Positions 17,391 to 26,042 are shown, numbered from the stretch's first letter. The stretch is DNA of 35,715 nucleotides from Actinophytocola sp. (GCF_009379765.1 NZ_WHTD01000082.1:1-35715), one strand, 5' to 3'. The notes: generated from the sequence alone by a model not told the origin. Translations and numbers: made by a program.

Positions 17391-18509
17391 CTAACAGGAC
17401 GGTGGCAGGCGGAAGAACAGCACACCCCGCTCGGCCGTGACCTCCAGCCCCAGCCCCACGAGGACCCGCCGGGCCGAGCCGCTCTGCCCGAACGCCGGGA
17501 TGACGAACGACCGCCCGTCCTCGTCCTCGCCGCATCCCGTCGTCTCGCACACCGCCCACAGCCGCCGCATGATCCCCGCCAACCTGACGTCCACACAGGA
17601 CTCGTGGCCGTGGGCCCGGACGTGCACCTGCCGAGAACGCATCGCCACCACACCGTTCGCCGAGCGGCACTTGTCGCACAGCGGGTACGGGCCGAGCACG
17701 ATCTCCGCCGGCAGCTCCAGGCGCGCGAGGCAGTCGTTGCGCACCAGCCGCGCGCGCAGCAGGTTCTCCTCGTGCCGCCCCGGCGCGTCGTCGAGCCGGC
17801 CCTGCAGCAGCGAGATCGCCTCGTCCGCCGCGCGCAGGCCGTCCGCCGGACGCGCCGGCGCCAGCGACGCGCCGAGGTGGAGCAGCGCCACGGCGAGGAT
17901 CGGCTCCGTCCGGACGGTCACCAGCCGCCGCCAGACGAGCACCGCCTCGGTCGCGATCTGCGCCGCGTGCGCGTGGCGTCCCAGCCGCACCAGCAGAGCG
18001 CTCAGGTTGGTCAGCGCGTCACCGAGCTCCTGCTGCTGCGCCGCCGGCGCCAGCGCGACGAGCCGCCGCCGCAGCACGACGGCCCGGGACGCCACGGGCA
18101 CCGCCTCGGACAGCCGACCGCAGCGGGCGAGGCACGCGCCGTACGTCCGCAGGAAGTCCGCCAACAACATGTCCGAACAGCGCGAGAACAGCGCCATGGC
18201 CTCGTCGGCGTCGGCGAGCGCCTCGTCGGCACGGTCCACCGAGCACAGCACGACCATCCGCAGGTGCAGCGCCCGCGCGAGGCCCGGCGACGGTGCGCGC
18301 CGGTAGATGGCGACGGCCTCCGCGAGCGCGTCCAGCGCGGCATCCGTCGACCCCGCCGCCGCCCGGTGCCGTGCGACCGCGACCAGCGTCGTAGCGAGGT
18401 CGGACGCATGCCGGGGGCCGAACCGCCGCGCCGCCTCCAGCGCGAGCTCCGAGGTCTCCAGACTCCGCAGCGACCACCGCATCAGCCGCCGGGTCACGGT
18501 CGCCAGCAC
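17391..18509 (-). CDS. Tetratricopeptide-repeat protein with a Cys-containing C-terminal domain
   Basis: This 372-residue protein starts at a GTG preceded by a G-tract. Residues about 25-265 are Ala/Leu-rich helical hairpins with TPR spacing, for example LATTLVAVARHRAAAGSTD and LGDALTNLSALLVRLGRHAH. The C-terminal ~100 residues differ. They carry CDKC, a second pair in ESC and CETTGC, and end in a compact beta-rich segment (LVGLGLEVTAERGVLFFRLP). This could be a zinc-stabilised binding domain. No signal peptide is seen. It probably acts as a protein-interaction scaffold; the partner is unknown. Confidence 0.78.
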   Translation of the reverse strand: MLATVTRRLMRWSLRSLETSELALEAARRFGPRHASDLATTLVAVARHRAAAGSTDAALDALAEAVAIYRRAPSPGLARALHLRMVVLCSVDRADEALADADEAMALFSRCSDMLLADFLRTYGACLARCGRLSEAVPVASRAVVLRRRLVALAPAAQQQELGDALTNLSALLVRLGRHAHAAQIATEAVLVWRRLVTVRTEPILAVALLHLGASLAPARPADGLRAADEAISLLQGRLDDAPGRHEENLLRARLVRNDCLARLELPAEIVLGPYPLCDKCRSANGVVAMRSRQVHVRAHGHESCVDVRLAGIMRRLWAVCETTGCGEDEDGRSFVIPAFGQSGSARRVLVGLGLEVTAERGVLFFRLPPSC

Positions 18510-18627
18510 GGCACCCCCCAGTCGTCAAGGTCCACTGCGAGAATCGCCGAAGGGTGTCCGAACGTTGCGTCGTCGACCGAACCGCGCGGAACTGGTGAGG
18601 GAGAGGGTGCTCGGATAGCGTTCCGGT

Positions 18628-19425
18628 GTGGATTACGTGATCGAGCCCGCGGCCGGTCTCGCCGCGGTGGCCTCGATCTACCGGCAGGTCGGCTTCCGCG
18701 CGGACCTCGTCGACGACCTCGCCTTCGTCCAACGGCTCGGCGGTGCGGTCTTCACCGCGCACCGGGACGGGACGGTCGCCGGCGTCTCCTCCTGCCTCCC
18801 GTTCGGCACCACCGGCTGGGTCGGCGGCGTCGCGGTCCTGCCCGAGCACCGCCGCCGCGGCCTCGGTGAGCGACTCACCCGCACGGCCGCCGAGGCCGTT
18901 CAGGACCGCGGGATCGCCACGGTCCTCCTCCACGCCACCCTGATGGCCGCGCCGCTCTACGCACACATGGGCTTCGCACACGAGAGCGAATCCGTCGAGC
19001 TCAAGGGCGCCCCGCTGCCCGACTCACCCCAGGAACGGCCCGGCACGGAGGCCGACCTCGACGCGGTCCTCGAGCTCGACCGGGAGGCGACCGGTGAGGA
19101 CCGTGGCGTCCTGATCCGCGCGCTGTGGCCACGGGGCGGCCACGTGGCGAGCGGTGGCTACAGCTTGCGACAGAGCCCGACCGGCGCCGGCGCGGTGATC
19201 GCCACGACCGGCGAGGCCGGCGAGGCCCTGCTCACCGCGGCCCTGTCCGGGCGCCGAACCGAACGGCTGCGCGTCGCCCTGCCGGTGGCGCGGGAACGCA
19301 CCCGCAAACGCTTGGCGGAGCTCGGCTTCCGCGAGTCGACCCGCACCGCCCGGATGCGCCTCGGTCCCGCGGTACCGGCGAGGCACGACCACCTCTACAG
19401 CGTCTTCAACCTCTACTGGGGCTGA
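18628..19425 (+). CDS. GNAT-family N-acetyltransferase, two-domain
   Basis: This 265-residue protein has an N-terminal GNAT domain with GGVAVLPEHRRRGLGERLTR (acetyl-CoA loop) and LMAAPLYAHMGF (motif B). A second, GNAT-like half follows after the linker PLPDSPQERPG, with weaker motifs (GAVIATTGEAGEALLTAALS). Length and layout match two-domain GNAT proteins in which the second half is structural. The GTG start lies just after a possible -10 (GGATAGCGT). The end overlaps the convergent C39-type gene by 20 bp. Confidence 0.85.
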   Translation: MDYVIEPAAGLAAVASIYRQVGFRADLVDDLAFVQRLGGAVFTAHRDGTVAGVSSCLPFGTTGWVGGVAVLPEHRRRGLGERLTRTAAEAVQDRGIATVLLHATLMAAPLYAHMGFAHESESVELKGAPLPDSPQERPGTEADLDAVLELDREATGEDRGVLIRALWPRGGHVASGGYSLRQSPTGAGAVIATTGEAGEALLTAALSGRRTERLRVALPVARERTRKRLAELGFRESTRTARMRLGPAVPARHDHLYSVFNLYWG

Positions 19426-20023
19426 GGCCCGCCACGATCGCGGTCCCCTTCCAGCTCTCGAAGAAGTCGGCGCGGCCGTGCCGCAGGAACGCGCCCGCGC
19501 GCTCCGCCGGGTCGTGATACGTGACCCGGTCCGCGTCGAGGCCCACCAGCACCACCTGATGCCCGACGCTGCTGCGGTCGCGCCACGGGCGGTGGATCGA
19601 GACGACCACCGGCAGCCCGGCCGCCAGCAGCAGCCGGATCGTCCGCAGCCCCTCGGCCAGCATCTGGTCCTTGACGAGCTGGATCTCCCGGCGGGCCGTC
19701 GCGGTCGGGTCGCGCCCGGCGAGGTAGGCGCTCTCCCGCCCGTCGAGCAGCCGCCAGTTCCGCCGGTAGGCGGTGAGCCCGAACGACTGCAGGACCTCGA
19801 TCAACCCGCTGTGCAGCCACCCGCGGACCGGGTCGAACGCCTTGCGCTCCAGCGCCGCGGTCAGCACGTCGACCATCGACACGACGTGCCCGTAGTAGTT
19901 GAGCACCATCGTGAGGCACGCGATCGCACACGTCCGGTCGCTCCACCGCGCACCGGGTTCGGGCAGCAGCGCGGTGTCGTCCGTGTGGACCAGGCCGCGC
20001 TGCGAGCAGAAGGGGACGTCCAT
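19406..20023 (-). CDS. C39-like cysteine peptidase family protein
   Basis: This 205-residue protein has a papain-like C39_2 fold. The active-site Cys region is WSDRTCAIACLTMVLNYYG (Cys at about 31 and 35) and the His region is SVGHQVVLVGLDADRVTYHD near residue 155. No secretion signal is seen from the chosen ATG (GAGG 4 nt upstream), so it would be cytoplasmic unless exported otherwise. C39-type domains cleave peptide leaders or cell-wall peptides. It is divergent from the PgeF-like operon, with starts about 147 bp apart, so co-regulation is possible. Confidence 0.8.
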   Translation of the reverse strand: MDVPFCSQRGLVHTDDTALLPEPGARWSDRTCAIACLTMVLNYYGHVVSMVDVLTAALERKAFDPVRGWLHSGLIEVLQSFGLTAYRRNWRLLDGRESAYLAGRDPTATARREIQLVKDQMLAEGLRTIRLLLAAGLPVVVSIHRPWRDRSSVGHQVVLVGLDADRVTYHDPAERAGAFLRHGRADFFESWKGTAIVAGLSPSRG

Positions 20024-20169
20024 ACGCCTCGATCCCCGAACGTTGTTCCGGTTCCTCGTTGCTGCCGTTAGCATCTTCGCAGCGTTGCCGGCTGTGCGCG
20101 GACGACCAACGGGCACATCGTTCCGCCCCTTCGGGAGGATCATTGGGAACTCCCGGACCGAACGGGGCC

Positions 20170-20880
20170 ATGCTCCAATCCGTGTCGGAAGGCGACAGCG
20201 TCGTCGCGTTCTCCGGTCGGGCCGGCGGCGTGAGCGTCGCGCCGTTCGAGTCGGCCAACATCAGCACGCGGGTCGGCGACGACCCGGCCGCGGTGGCGGA
20301 GAACCGGCGGCGGCTGCTCGACGCGCTCGGCGTTGTGGGCGCCACCATGGTCACCGCGCGGCAGGTGCACGGCGCCACGGTGCTGCCGGTGTCGGGTGTT
20401 CGCGCCGGTCAGGCGGATGGTCTCGTGACCCGTGAGCGGAACCTCGTGCTCACCGTCGGCGTGGCGGACTGTGTCCCGGTGGCGCTCACCTCGCCGGCCG
20501 CGGTCGGCATGCTGCACGTCGGCTGGCGGGGGCTGGTCGCCGGGATCGTCCACGCGGGAATGGCGGCGCTGCACCGGATCGGCGGGCGCTCGGTGACCGC
20601 GTACGTGGGGCCGTCGGTCGGGTCGTGCTGCTATCCGGTCGGCGAGGACGTGTGGTCCGCCGTGGTCGGTCGTTACCCGAGCGCGGGTGCGGTGTCCCTG
20701 GCCGGGGAGCGGTCGCTCGACCTCGGCGCGGCGGTCACCGAGGCGCTGCACCGGGCCGGGGTGGCCGGCGTCGTGCGGATCGAGGGCTGCACCGCGCACG
20801 AACCGGACAGGTACTTCTCGGTGCGGCGCGACGGCCGGACCGGGTGTCAGGCGGGCATGGCCGTGCTTCGTGAGGGTTGA
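20170..20880 (+). CDS. PgeF/YfiH-family purine nucleoside phosphorylase-like protein
   Basis: This 236-residue protein is of the Cu-oxidase_4/DUF152 family, described variously as laccase-like, purine nucleoside phosphorylase/adenosine deaminase (human LACC1) and, in E. coli, a peptidoglycan editing factor. Metal-site motifs are visible: QVHGATV with the first His, ADCVPV with the Cys and MLHVGWRG with the second His. YVGPSVGSCCYPVGEDV and the C-terminal DRYFSVRRDGRTG follow. The gene is followed after 9 nt by the 730-residue protein, so it heads a three-gene operon. This is not the usual division-cluster context of the family. Confidence 0.88.
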   Translation: MLQSVSEGDSVVAFSGRAGGVSVAPFESANISTRVGDDPAAVAENRRRLLDALGVVGATMVTARQVHGATVLPVSGVRAGQADGLVTRERNLVLTVGVADCVPVALTSPAAVGMLHVGWRGLVAGIVHAGMAALHRIGGRSVTAYVGPSVGSCCYPVGEDVWSAVVGRYPSAGAVSLAGERSLDLGAAVTEALHRAGVAGVVRIEGCTAHEPDRYFSVRRDGRTGCQAGMAVLREG

Positions 20881-20889
20881 GAGGGACGC

Positions 20890-23082
20890 ATGTACTCCGT
20901 TGCGTTGGTGCAGAACCAGTCCGAGATGTCGCACTACGGCTACGCGGACGCGCGGCCGTTGCTGGACGGCTACGACTACCGCCTGTTCACCGGCGACAAC
21001 ATCACCGACCTGCCGGCGCTGCTCGCCCGCCGCCAGTTCAACGCGCTGGTCCTCGGCTCGAACGCGTTGAACGACAAGGACATCCTGCACGCGCTGGGCA
21101 ACCCCGAGTTCGCCGCGTGCCTGGGCGAGTTCCTGGCCGCCGGCCGTGGTTTCCTGTGCCTGCAGCAGATCGGGCTCGCCATGCGCCGCGGCCCGACGCT
21201 GAGCGTGCTGCCCGAGCCGTTCGGCAGGCTGCTGCCCACGGTGCTTCCGCGCGGCGACACGGCGCTGCGGTCGGGGCGGCTCGAGGTCGGCTCGCCCGCC
21301 GCGCCGCACGTGGCGCTGACGTACCCGACGATGATCGACCCGGAGCAGGTGCGGGCGCACGCGATCGCGTTCCGCAGCCTGCCCGGCTTGTACTGGCACT
21401 ACTGGGACCAGGTGGATCGGGGCGACTGGGACCAGCTGATCGTCGACCCGACGCCCGACGCGGTCCGCTCGCTGGTGCTGGCGACGAAGGAGTCGGTGCC
21501 CGGCCGCGCGGTGGTGTCCGCGCTGCCGCTGGACTGGCAGAAGCACAGGGAGTTATTCCGGAACCTGCTCGTCTATGTCGCGGAGGGCCGGCACACGCTG
21601 GCGACGGTGAACCTCAAGGAGGGACACGGGACCTTCGAATACATCAGGGAGAGCCTGTACTCGCGGTGGCTTCCGTTCGGCCAGTACCTGCTGCCGGATG
21701 ACCTGTCCGATGTGGACCGCAACCTCCGGTTGGGCATCCACTCGACCCTCCTCATCGGATCCGAGCTCCGCCTGGCGGACCTGCCGCCGTCGCTGCTGAG
21801 CACGGTCGAGGAGGCCGTGCGGGGCGGTCGACTACGCGTGGTCGACATCGGGAGCGGCGCGTTCGGCGTGCGCAGCATGAGCGTGGTGAGCCAGGAGCTC
21901 CGGCCGCGCAGGCTGTTGCAGGCGACCGAGCTGGAGATCCAGGCGGAGCTGCGCGCGGGCTACATCGACGACAGCTTCTGGAGCCATGTCGAGACGCTGC
22001 AGACGGTCGACCAGCTGCCCGAGCGCGCGGTCGACTACGGGCGGCTGCAGGACGCGGCGTTCGAGATCACCCGCAACCACGACCGGGGCGGCTCCTACGA
22101 CGAGATCTTCGGCCCCACGTGTGCCTACTACTGGCTGCGGGCGCGGTACCTGGGCGTCGACTCCCGCGAGGCGCGCGAGACCGCGGTGTGGCTGCGCCGC
22201 GCGATGCCCGACTACGAGCCGTACGACCGCGCACTGGCGTACCTGGTGTTCGCGAGCATGGGCCAGCTGACTCCAGCCGAGGGTTCGGATCTCGACGTCA
22301 CGGTTCGGGGCCTGGACTACTCGGCGCTGAGCGAGTCGGAGCTGCTGCAGTACCTGCGGGCGGTGCTGGCGGCCGGGTTGCCGTCGGACCTGGTGGCGTC
22401 GCTGGCGGTGGCGCTCGCCGGTCGCCGGCGCGACGGCGTGTGGGTCGACGTCACCACGACGGCGACGGCGGTGAACACCTTGCTGGACGCTCATGCGCGG
22501 CTGCGCGGCGACCCGACCTACGAGCAGGTGGTGAAGCAGGTCGAGGGCCCGGTGCGGGCGGCGGTGATCGTGTTGCTGCGGATGCTGGCGCAGGCCGAGG
22601 CGTCGCCGGAGCAGAGCCCGTACCCGTGGGAGGGCAAGGCCCGGACGACCACGAAGTGCTTGCAGGCGTGGCTCAAGTTCGAGGTGCTGCAGGACCTGCC
22701 GGTGTTCGAACTGCTGGAGAACCTCGGCCGGGCGGATCGGGATGCCACCCAGGTCGCGTCCAGCCGTACGGCGCTGATGGTGCTGCAGGAGACGAGCGAG
22801 GAGAACGCCCGGCTGCGCGTCGAGAACGCCGCGATGCAGGTCGCCTTGGACGGCGCGACGAGGGGCCTGCGGGTGCGGACGTATGTGTTGGGCGCGGTGG
22901 TGCTCGTCGCGTACGTGCTGATCACGCTGATGGTGGGGTTGCTGATCCTGTCGAACTGGGCGCTGGACCGGGCCGTCGCAATCGGGTTCGTCGCCGGCTG
23001 GGGGTTCCACTCCGGACTCGCGGCGCTCCTGCTGACCGTGCTGGGCCTGTACCTGCCGCTGCGGAAACGGCGCGCTCGGTGA
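20890..23082 (+). CDS. Large membrane-anchored protein: amidotransferase-like head, helical middle, two C-terminal TM helices
   Basis: I do not recognise a named family for the whole 730-residue protein. Residues 1-235 look like a class I glutamine amidotransferase/ThuA-like alpha/beta fold: NALVLGSNALNDKDILHALG, FLAAGRGFLCLQQIG and GRAVVSALPLDWQKHRELFR. No obvious catalytic Cys-His-Glu triad is seen, so it may be a binding fold. Residues about 250-390 form a mixed domain. Residues about 430-620 are helical and recall alpha/alpha toroids (DGVWVDVTTTATAVNTLLDA). A short coiled coil (ETSEENARLRVENAAMQVAL) leads into two TM helices (about 664-685 and 695-720) and a basic end RKRRAR. The bulk is predicted cytoplasmic. 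The stop overlaps the GTG of the aminotransferase gene. Confidence 0.85.
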   Translation: MYSVALVQNQSEMSHYGYADARPLLDGYDYRLFTGDNITDLPALLARRQFNALVLGSNALNDKDILHALGNPEFAACLGEFLAAGRGFLCLQQIGLAMRRGPTLSVLPEPFGRLLPTVLPRGDTALRSGRLEVGSPAAPHVALTYPTMIDPEQVRAHAIAFRSLPGLYWHYWDQVDRGDWDQLIVDPTPDAVRSLVLATKESVPGRAVVSALPLDWQKHRELFRNLLVYVAEGRHTLATVNLKEGHGTFEYIRESLYSRWLPFGQYLLPDDLSDVDRNLRLGIHSTLLIGSELRLADLPPSLLSTVEEAVRGGRLRVVDIGSGAFGVRSMSVVSQELRPRRLLQATELEIQAELRAGYIDDSFWSHVETLQTVDQLPERAVDYGRLQDAAFEITRNHDRGGSYDEIFGPTCAYYWLRARYLGVDSREARETAVWLRRAMPDYEPYDRALAYLVFASMGQLTPAEGSDLDVTVRGLDYSALSESELLQYLRAVLAAGLPSDLVASLAVALAGRRRDGVWVDVTTTATAVNTLLDAHARLRGDPTYEQVVKQVEGPVRAAVIVLLRMLAQAEASPEQSPYPWEGKARTTTKCLQAWLKFEVLQDLPVFELLENLGRADRDATQVASSRTALMVLQETSEENARLRVENAAMQVALDGATRGLRVRTYVLGAVVLVAYVLITLMVGLLILSNWALDRAVAIGFVAGWGFHSGLAALLLTVLGLYLPLRKRRAR

Positions 23083-24173
23083 GCGTTCCATTCCACGACC
23101 CCGCGGCACGCGTCGCCGACCGGGCGGCCGAGTGGGAGGAGGCGTTGCGGCGGTGCGTCCGGGAGCTCGAGTGGGTGCGCCCGAGCACGTCGGTGGCCCG
23201 GTTCGAGGAGGAGCTGGCGGCCCACTGCGGTGTCCGGCACGCGATCGCGACGTCGTCCGGGTCGTCCGCGCTGCTGTTGCTGCTGGCCGCGCTGGGCGTC
23301 GGCCCGGGCACCGAGGTGGTGACGGTGTCCCAGACGTTCGCCGTCACCGTGGCGACGATCAAGCTGCTGGGCGCCACGCCGGTGCTCGTGGACGTGGAAC
23401 GCGACGCGTACACGATGGACCCTCTGCTGGCGCTGGCCGCGGTCGGTCCGCGGACCCGCGCCGTGGTGCCGGTGCACCTGTACGGCCGGCCCATGGACGT
23501 GTCCCGCCTCGGTTCGCCGGACGTGCCCGTGGTCGAGGAGGCCTGCCAGTCCGTGGGCGCTTGCCTGCGCGGCGCACCGGTGGGCAGCCTGGGCACGGCG
23601 GCGGCCATGAGCTTCGGCCGGGAGAAGGCCGTGGCCGGCCTGGGCGAGGGCGGCGCCGTGACGACGAACGACGACGAGCTGGCTGTCCGGTTGCGCCGCC
23701 TGAACGGCCACGGCTGGGACGGCCGTGCGCATCTCAGCGTGGGCACGAACCTTCGCATGGACGCACTGGCGGCCGCGGTGTTGCGAGTCGAACTGACCCA
23801 CGCCGAGTCCGACCTGGCCGCGCGTCGCGCGGTGGCCGACCGCTACACGGCGGCCCTGTCCCGGCTCGGTGTGGTCCGCAACCCCGTGGTTTCCCCGGGG
23901 GACCGGCACGGCCTGTTCGTCTACGCGATCGAGGTCCCCGACCGGGCGGCGTTCTGCGCGGAGCTGACCCGCCGAGGCGTCGGACATCGGCTCCACTACG
24001 AGCATCCGGTCCACGGATGGCCCGCGTACCAGGACCTGGCGGGCTCCCTGCCGGTGACGGAGGAGATCGCCTCGCGGGTGCTCTCGCTGCCCCTACGCCC
24101 CACCCTCACCTCGTTGGAGATCGATGAGGTGGTCGAGGCCGTCACCGCCGCCCACGACCTGGCACGCGCGTAG
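23079..24173 (+). CDS. DegT/DnrJ/EryC1/StrS-family PLP aminotransferase
   Basis: This 364-residue aminotransferase is of the sugar-aminotransferase class, which transfers amino groups to keto-sugars. Family marks are SSGSSALLLLLAALGVGPGT, VSQTFAVTVATIKLLGATP, VPVHLYGRPMD, the VVEEACQSVGA Asp/Glu-region, and SFGREKAVAGLGEGGAV with the PLP lysine near residue 182. The GTG start shares bases with the preceding stop codon, so translation is coupled to the membrane protein. No other sugar-nucleotide genes are nearby, so its substrate is unclear; a glycan or amino acid-like ketone handled with the upstream proteins is possible. Confidence 0.9.
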   Translation: MSVPFHDPAARVADRAAEWEEALRRCVRELEWVRPSTSVARFEEELAAHCGVRHAIATSSGSSALLLLLAALGVGPGTEVVTVSQTFAVTVATIKLLGATPVLVDVERDAYTMDPLLALAAVGPRTRAVVPVHLYGRPMDVSRLGSPDVPVVEEACQSVGACLRGAPVGSLGTAAAMSFGREKAVAGLGEGGAVTTNDDELAVRLRRLNGHGWDGRAHLSVGTNLRMDALAAAVLRVELTHAESDLAARRAVADRYTAALSRLGVVRNPVVSPGDRHGLFVYAIEVPDRAAFCAELTRRGVGHRLHYEHPVHGWPAYQDLAGSLPVTEEIASRVLSLPLRPTLTSLEIDEVVEAVTAAHDLARA

Positions 24174-24671
24174 CGATTGTGCTGATCGGACACCGGGCCG
24201 CCGTGGGTTCGGATCGCCGATGCGGTTTTCGAGGCCGTGGTGGATGCGTAGGCGGATGCTCGGGTGGATGTTCAGGTCACCCAGGTCGGCGGGGTTGGCC
24301 CAGAGGACTTCTTTGGACTCGTCGCTGGTGCGAAGCTTGCCGCCGGTGGGGGTGGCGCGGAAGCAGACGGAGAACTCTTGGCGGACCGCGCCGTCGGTGA
24401 ACTCGATGACGTGGTCGGGGTCGCTGTAGACGCCGACCATACTGGTGACCACTACGGCAACGCCGGTCTCCTCCATGACCTCGCGTTCCACGGTCCGGGT
24501 CAGGGTCTCGCCCAGTTCGAGGGCGCCGCCGGGGATGGCGTACAGGTCGTTGTCGGTGCGGCGGATGAGCAGGAGCCGACCGTCCTCGTCCTGGACGACG
24601 GCCGTTACGGCCACGACGATGCTGTTGGCCGCGGGGGCGTCGGGGCTGCGGTAGTGATCGATTCTGGCCAT
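24093..24671 (-). CDS. Nudix hydrolase
   Basis: This 192-residue protein hydrolyses a nucleoside diphosphate-X type substrate. The Nudix box is at about residues 45-67: GGALELGETLTRTVEREVME followed by ETG, keeping the REUxEExGU core. It starts at ATG 24671 with AGGA 5 nt upstream. The C-terminal ~25 codons overlap the 3' end of the convergent aminotransferase gene by 81 bp. That tail (from about RRPGVRSAQSL) looks unconserved and suggests loss of an earlier stop codon. It is the first gene of the accessory region. Confidence 0.88.
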   Translation of the reverse strand: MARIDHYRSPDAPAANSIVVAVTAVVQDEDGRLLLIRRTDNDLYAIPGGALELGETLTRTVEREVMEETGVAVVVTSMVGVYSDPDHVIEFTDGAVRQEFSVCFRATPTGGKLRTSDESKEVLWANPADLGDLNIHPSIRLRIHHGLENRIGDPNPRRPGVRSAQSLRACQVVGGGDGLDHLIDLQRGEGGA

Positions 24672-24702
24672 GTCGTCCTGCGAGGGCACAAGGCAACCCG
24701 GT

Positions 24703-25260
24703 TCAATGCCCCTGGTTCGCTTGCTCGCGAATCATGGCCGCAAATCGTGGAACAGTCTTGTCCAAAGTACTGAGGAGTTGGGCGACGGTAATGAGCGGGT
24801 TTTGGCACGCGGCGACCTGCTCACGTACGCAACGCCTGGTCTGTGCGGGATACAGATCGAGTTGATCGAGGAGGAAGTCGTCGGGGTGGACGGCGTCGAT
24901 GTCGTAGGGCAGCAGCGCCGATGACGGAAAGTCCTTGACGTTGTGGGTGACGATCACGGCAGCGTCCGCACGCACAGCCGCCGCAAGTACGTGTCGATCT
25001 TTCGGGTGATTTGTCATCGTGGGGATGAGTGCTTCATAGCCAGTCACGAGGGCGTCCGGAAACGTGTCGCGCATCTGCTGGACTCGCCTGTGTGCTTTGT
25101 CTGGAGCAACGTCGAGCCGGGGGAGGTTGCGTTCGACCTCGTCAAGCACGTCCTGAGACCACAACGGTCGGTAGGTGTTGGCCTCGGCCAGCCTCAAGAG
25201 AAGGTCGGTCAGCTTGATGGGTATCAGCACGCATGCGTCGAGGAGGGCAGGAAAGGCCAT
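24703..25260 (-). CDS. PIN-domain toxin of a toxin-antitoxin pair
   Basis: This 185-residue PIN-fold ribonuclease has acidic metal-site positions LLDACVLIP (Asp near 8), a conserved Glu in DVLDEVERNL, TNHPKDRHVLAAAVRADA and VTHNVKDFP (Asp near 108). The C-terminal ~60 residues are helical (LLDQLDLYPAQTRRCVREQV), longer than a minimal VapC. It lies 21 nt downstream of the HTH antitoxin gene in the usual antitoxin-first order. As a toxin it would cleave RNA; the target is unknown. Confidence 0.86.
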   Translation of the reverse strand: MAFPALLDACVLIPIKLTDLLLRLAEANTYRPLWSQDVLDEVERNLPRLDVAPDKAHRRVQQMRDTFPDALVTGYEALIPTMTNHPKDRHVLAAAVRADAAVIVTHNVKDFPSSALLPYDIDAVHPDDFLLDQLDLYPAQTRRCVREQVAACQNPLITVAQLLSTLDKTVPRFAAMIREQANQGH

Positions 25261-25281
25261 TCGACAAGTCTGGCCGAGATC

Positions 25282-25743
25282 TCAGCGAGTTTGGATGAAC
25301 TCGTCGGCCGTGTCGTCGGTGCTGTCCGCGGACGCCGTGCGGGTCATCTCGTCGAGCGTTGCACGCCGCTCTGTGCGGGCTCGCTCCTGGTAGGCGACGA
25401 CGTCAGCCAGCATGACTCGACGGTGCCGGCCTCGGAGCTGGAAGGAGATCTCGCCATCCTCGAGAAGGCGTACGAGGGTCGGTCGTGATATGCCCAGTAG
25501 GTCGGCAGCTTCCTGCGTGGTCAGCTGGGTGTTGTGGGGTGCGATCGTGATGGCCAGGCCCTGTGACATCGCGTCTACAACGCTTCTCAGCACCCTGTAG
25601 ACCTCTTCGGGTAGCGGTGTGTGCGTCCCGTCCGGGCCGACCAGGGTGGCCGCGGATGTTTGTAGTGCCGTCGCGAGACTTGCCAACTCGGAGGCATCCT
25701 TGGTTGGCGGCAGTACCGTGTGGGATTCCAAGACCGCAGCCAT
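25282..25743 (-). CDS. Excisionase-type HTH antitoxin
   Basis: This 153-residue protein starts at ATG 25743 with AGGA upstream. The C-terminal half contains a MerR/excisionase-like winged HTH, LTTQEAADLLGISRPTLVRL, then EDGEISFQLRGRHRRVMLAD (about residues 77-117), and ends in an acidic tail ADSTDDTADEF. The N-terminal half (LASLATALQTSAATLVGPDG) may contact the toxin. Such HTH proteins are usual partners of PIN toxins in actinobacteria and would bind their own promoter. The region upstream, 25744-25790, has an A/T-rich tract that could hold the promoter. Confidence 0.84.
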   Translation of the reverse strand: MAAVLESHTVLPPTKDASELASLATALQTSAATLVGPDGTHTPLPEEVYRVLRSVVDAMSQGLAITIAPHNTQLTTQEAADLLGISRPTLVRLLEDGEISFQLRGRHRRVMLADVVAYQERARTERRATLDEMTRTASADSTDDTADEFIQTR

Positions 25744-25922
25744 CGTCGTCCTTCCCGAAGGTCGTTCGATACCCAGTCTATCCGAAAAAAACGAAAGCGC
25801 CAGCTCGGGGTCAGCCGGCGTCACCTGTGCTGGTAGAGGTGATCATCCGGCTGAGCGCGACGTCAGCCGCCTGTGCCCGCCATGATGTCTCTGCTCGCCG
25901 TTGCCATCTCCAGCGCCGGGAC

Positions 25923-25976
25923 GGCGGTGTCAAGTGTGGGAGCTTGCTCCCATCGCGCAGCGCACTTGATGCCGCC
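25923..25976. repeat. Nested inverted repeats in the gap between two toxin-antitoxin modules
   Basis: Outer arms GGCGGTGTCAAGTG (25923-25936) and CACTTGATGCCGCC (25963-25976) pair at all but two central positions. Inside is a separate perfect hairpin TGGGAGC-TT-GCTCCCA (25937-25952). The gap 25744-26042 otherwise holds no gene I can support. A + strand open frame ending at 26036 (tail HRALRAGYSNRW) may be the remnant C terminus of a lost gene. Confidence 0.5.
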
Positions 25977-26042
25977 GCCCTGGTGTTAGACGATCATCGG
26001 GCGCTGAGGGCCGGTTACTCGAACCGTTGGAGGTGACGCACG

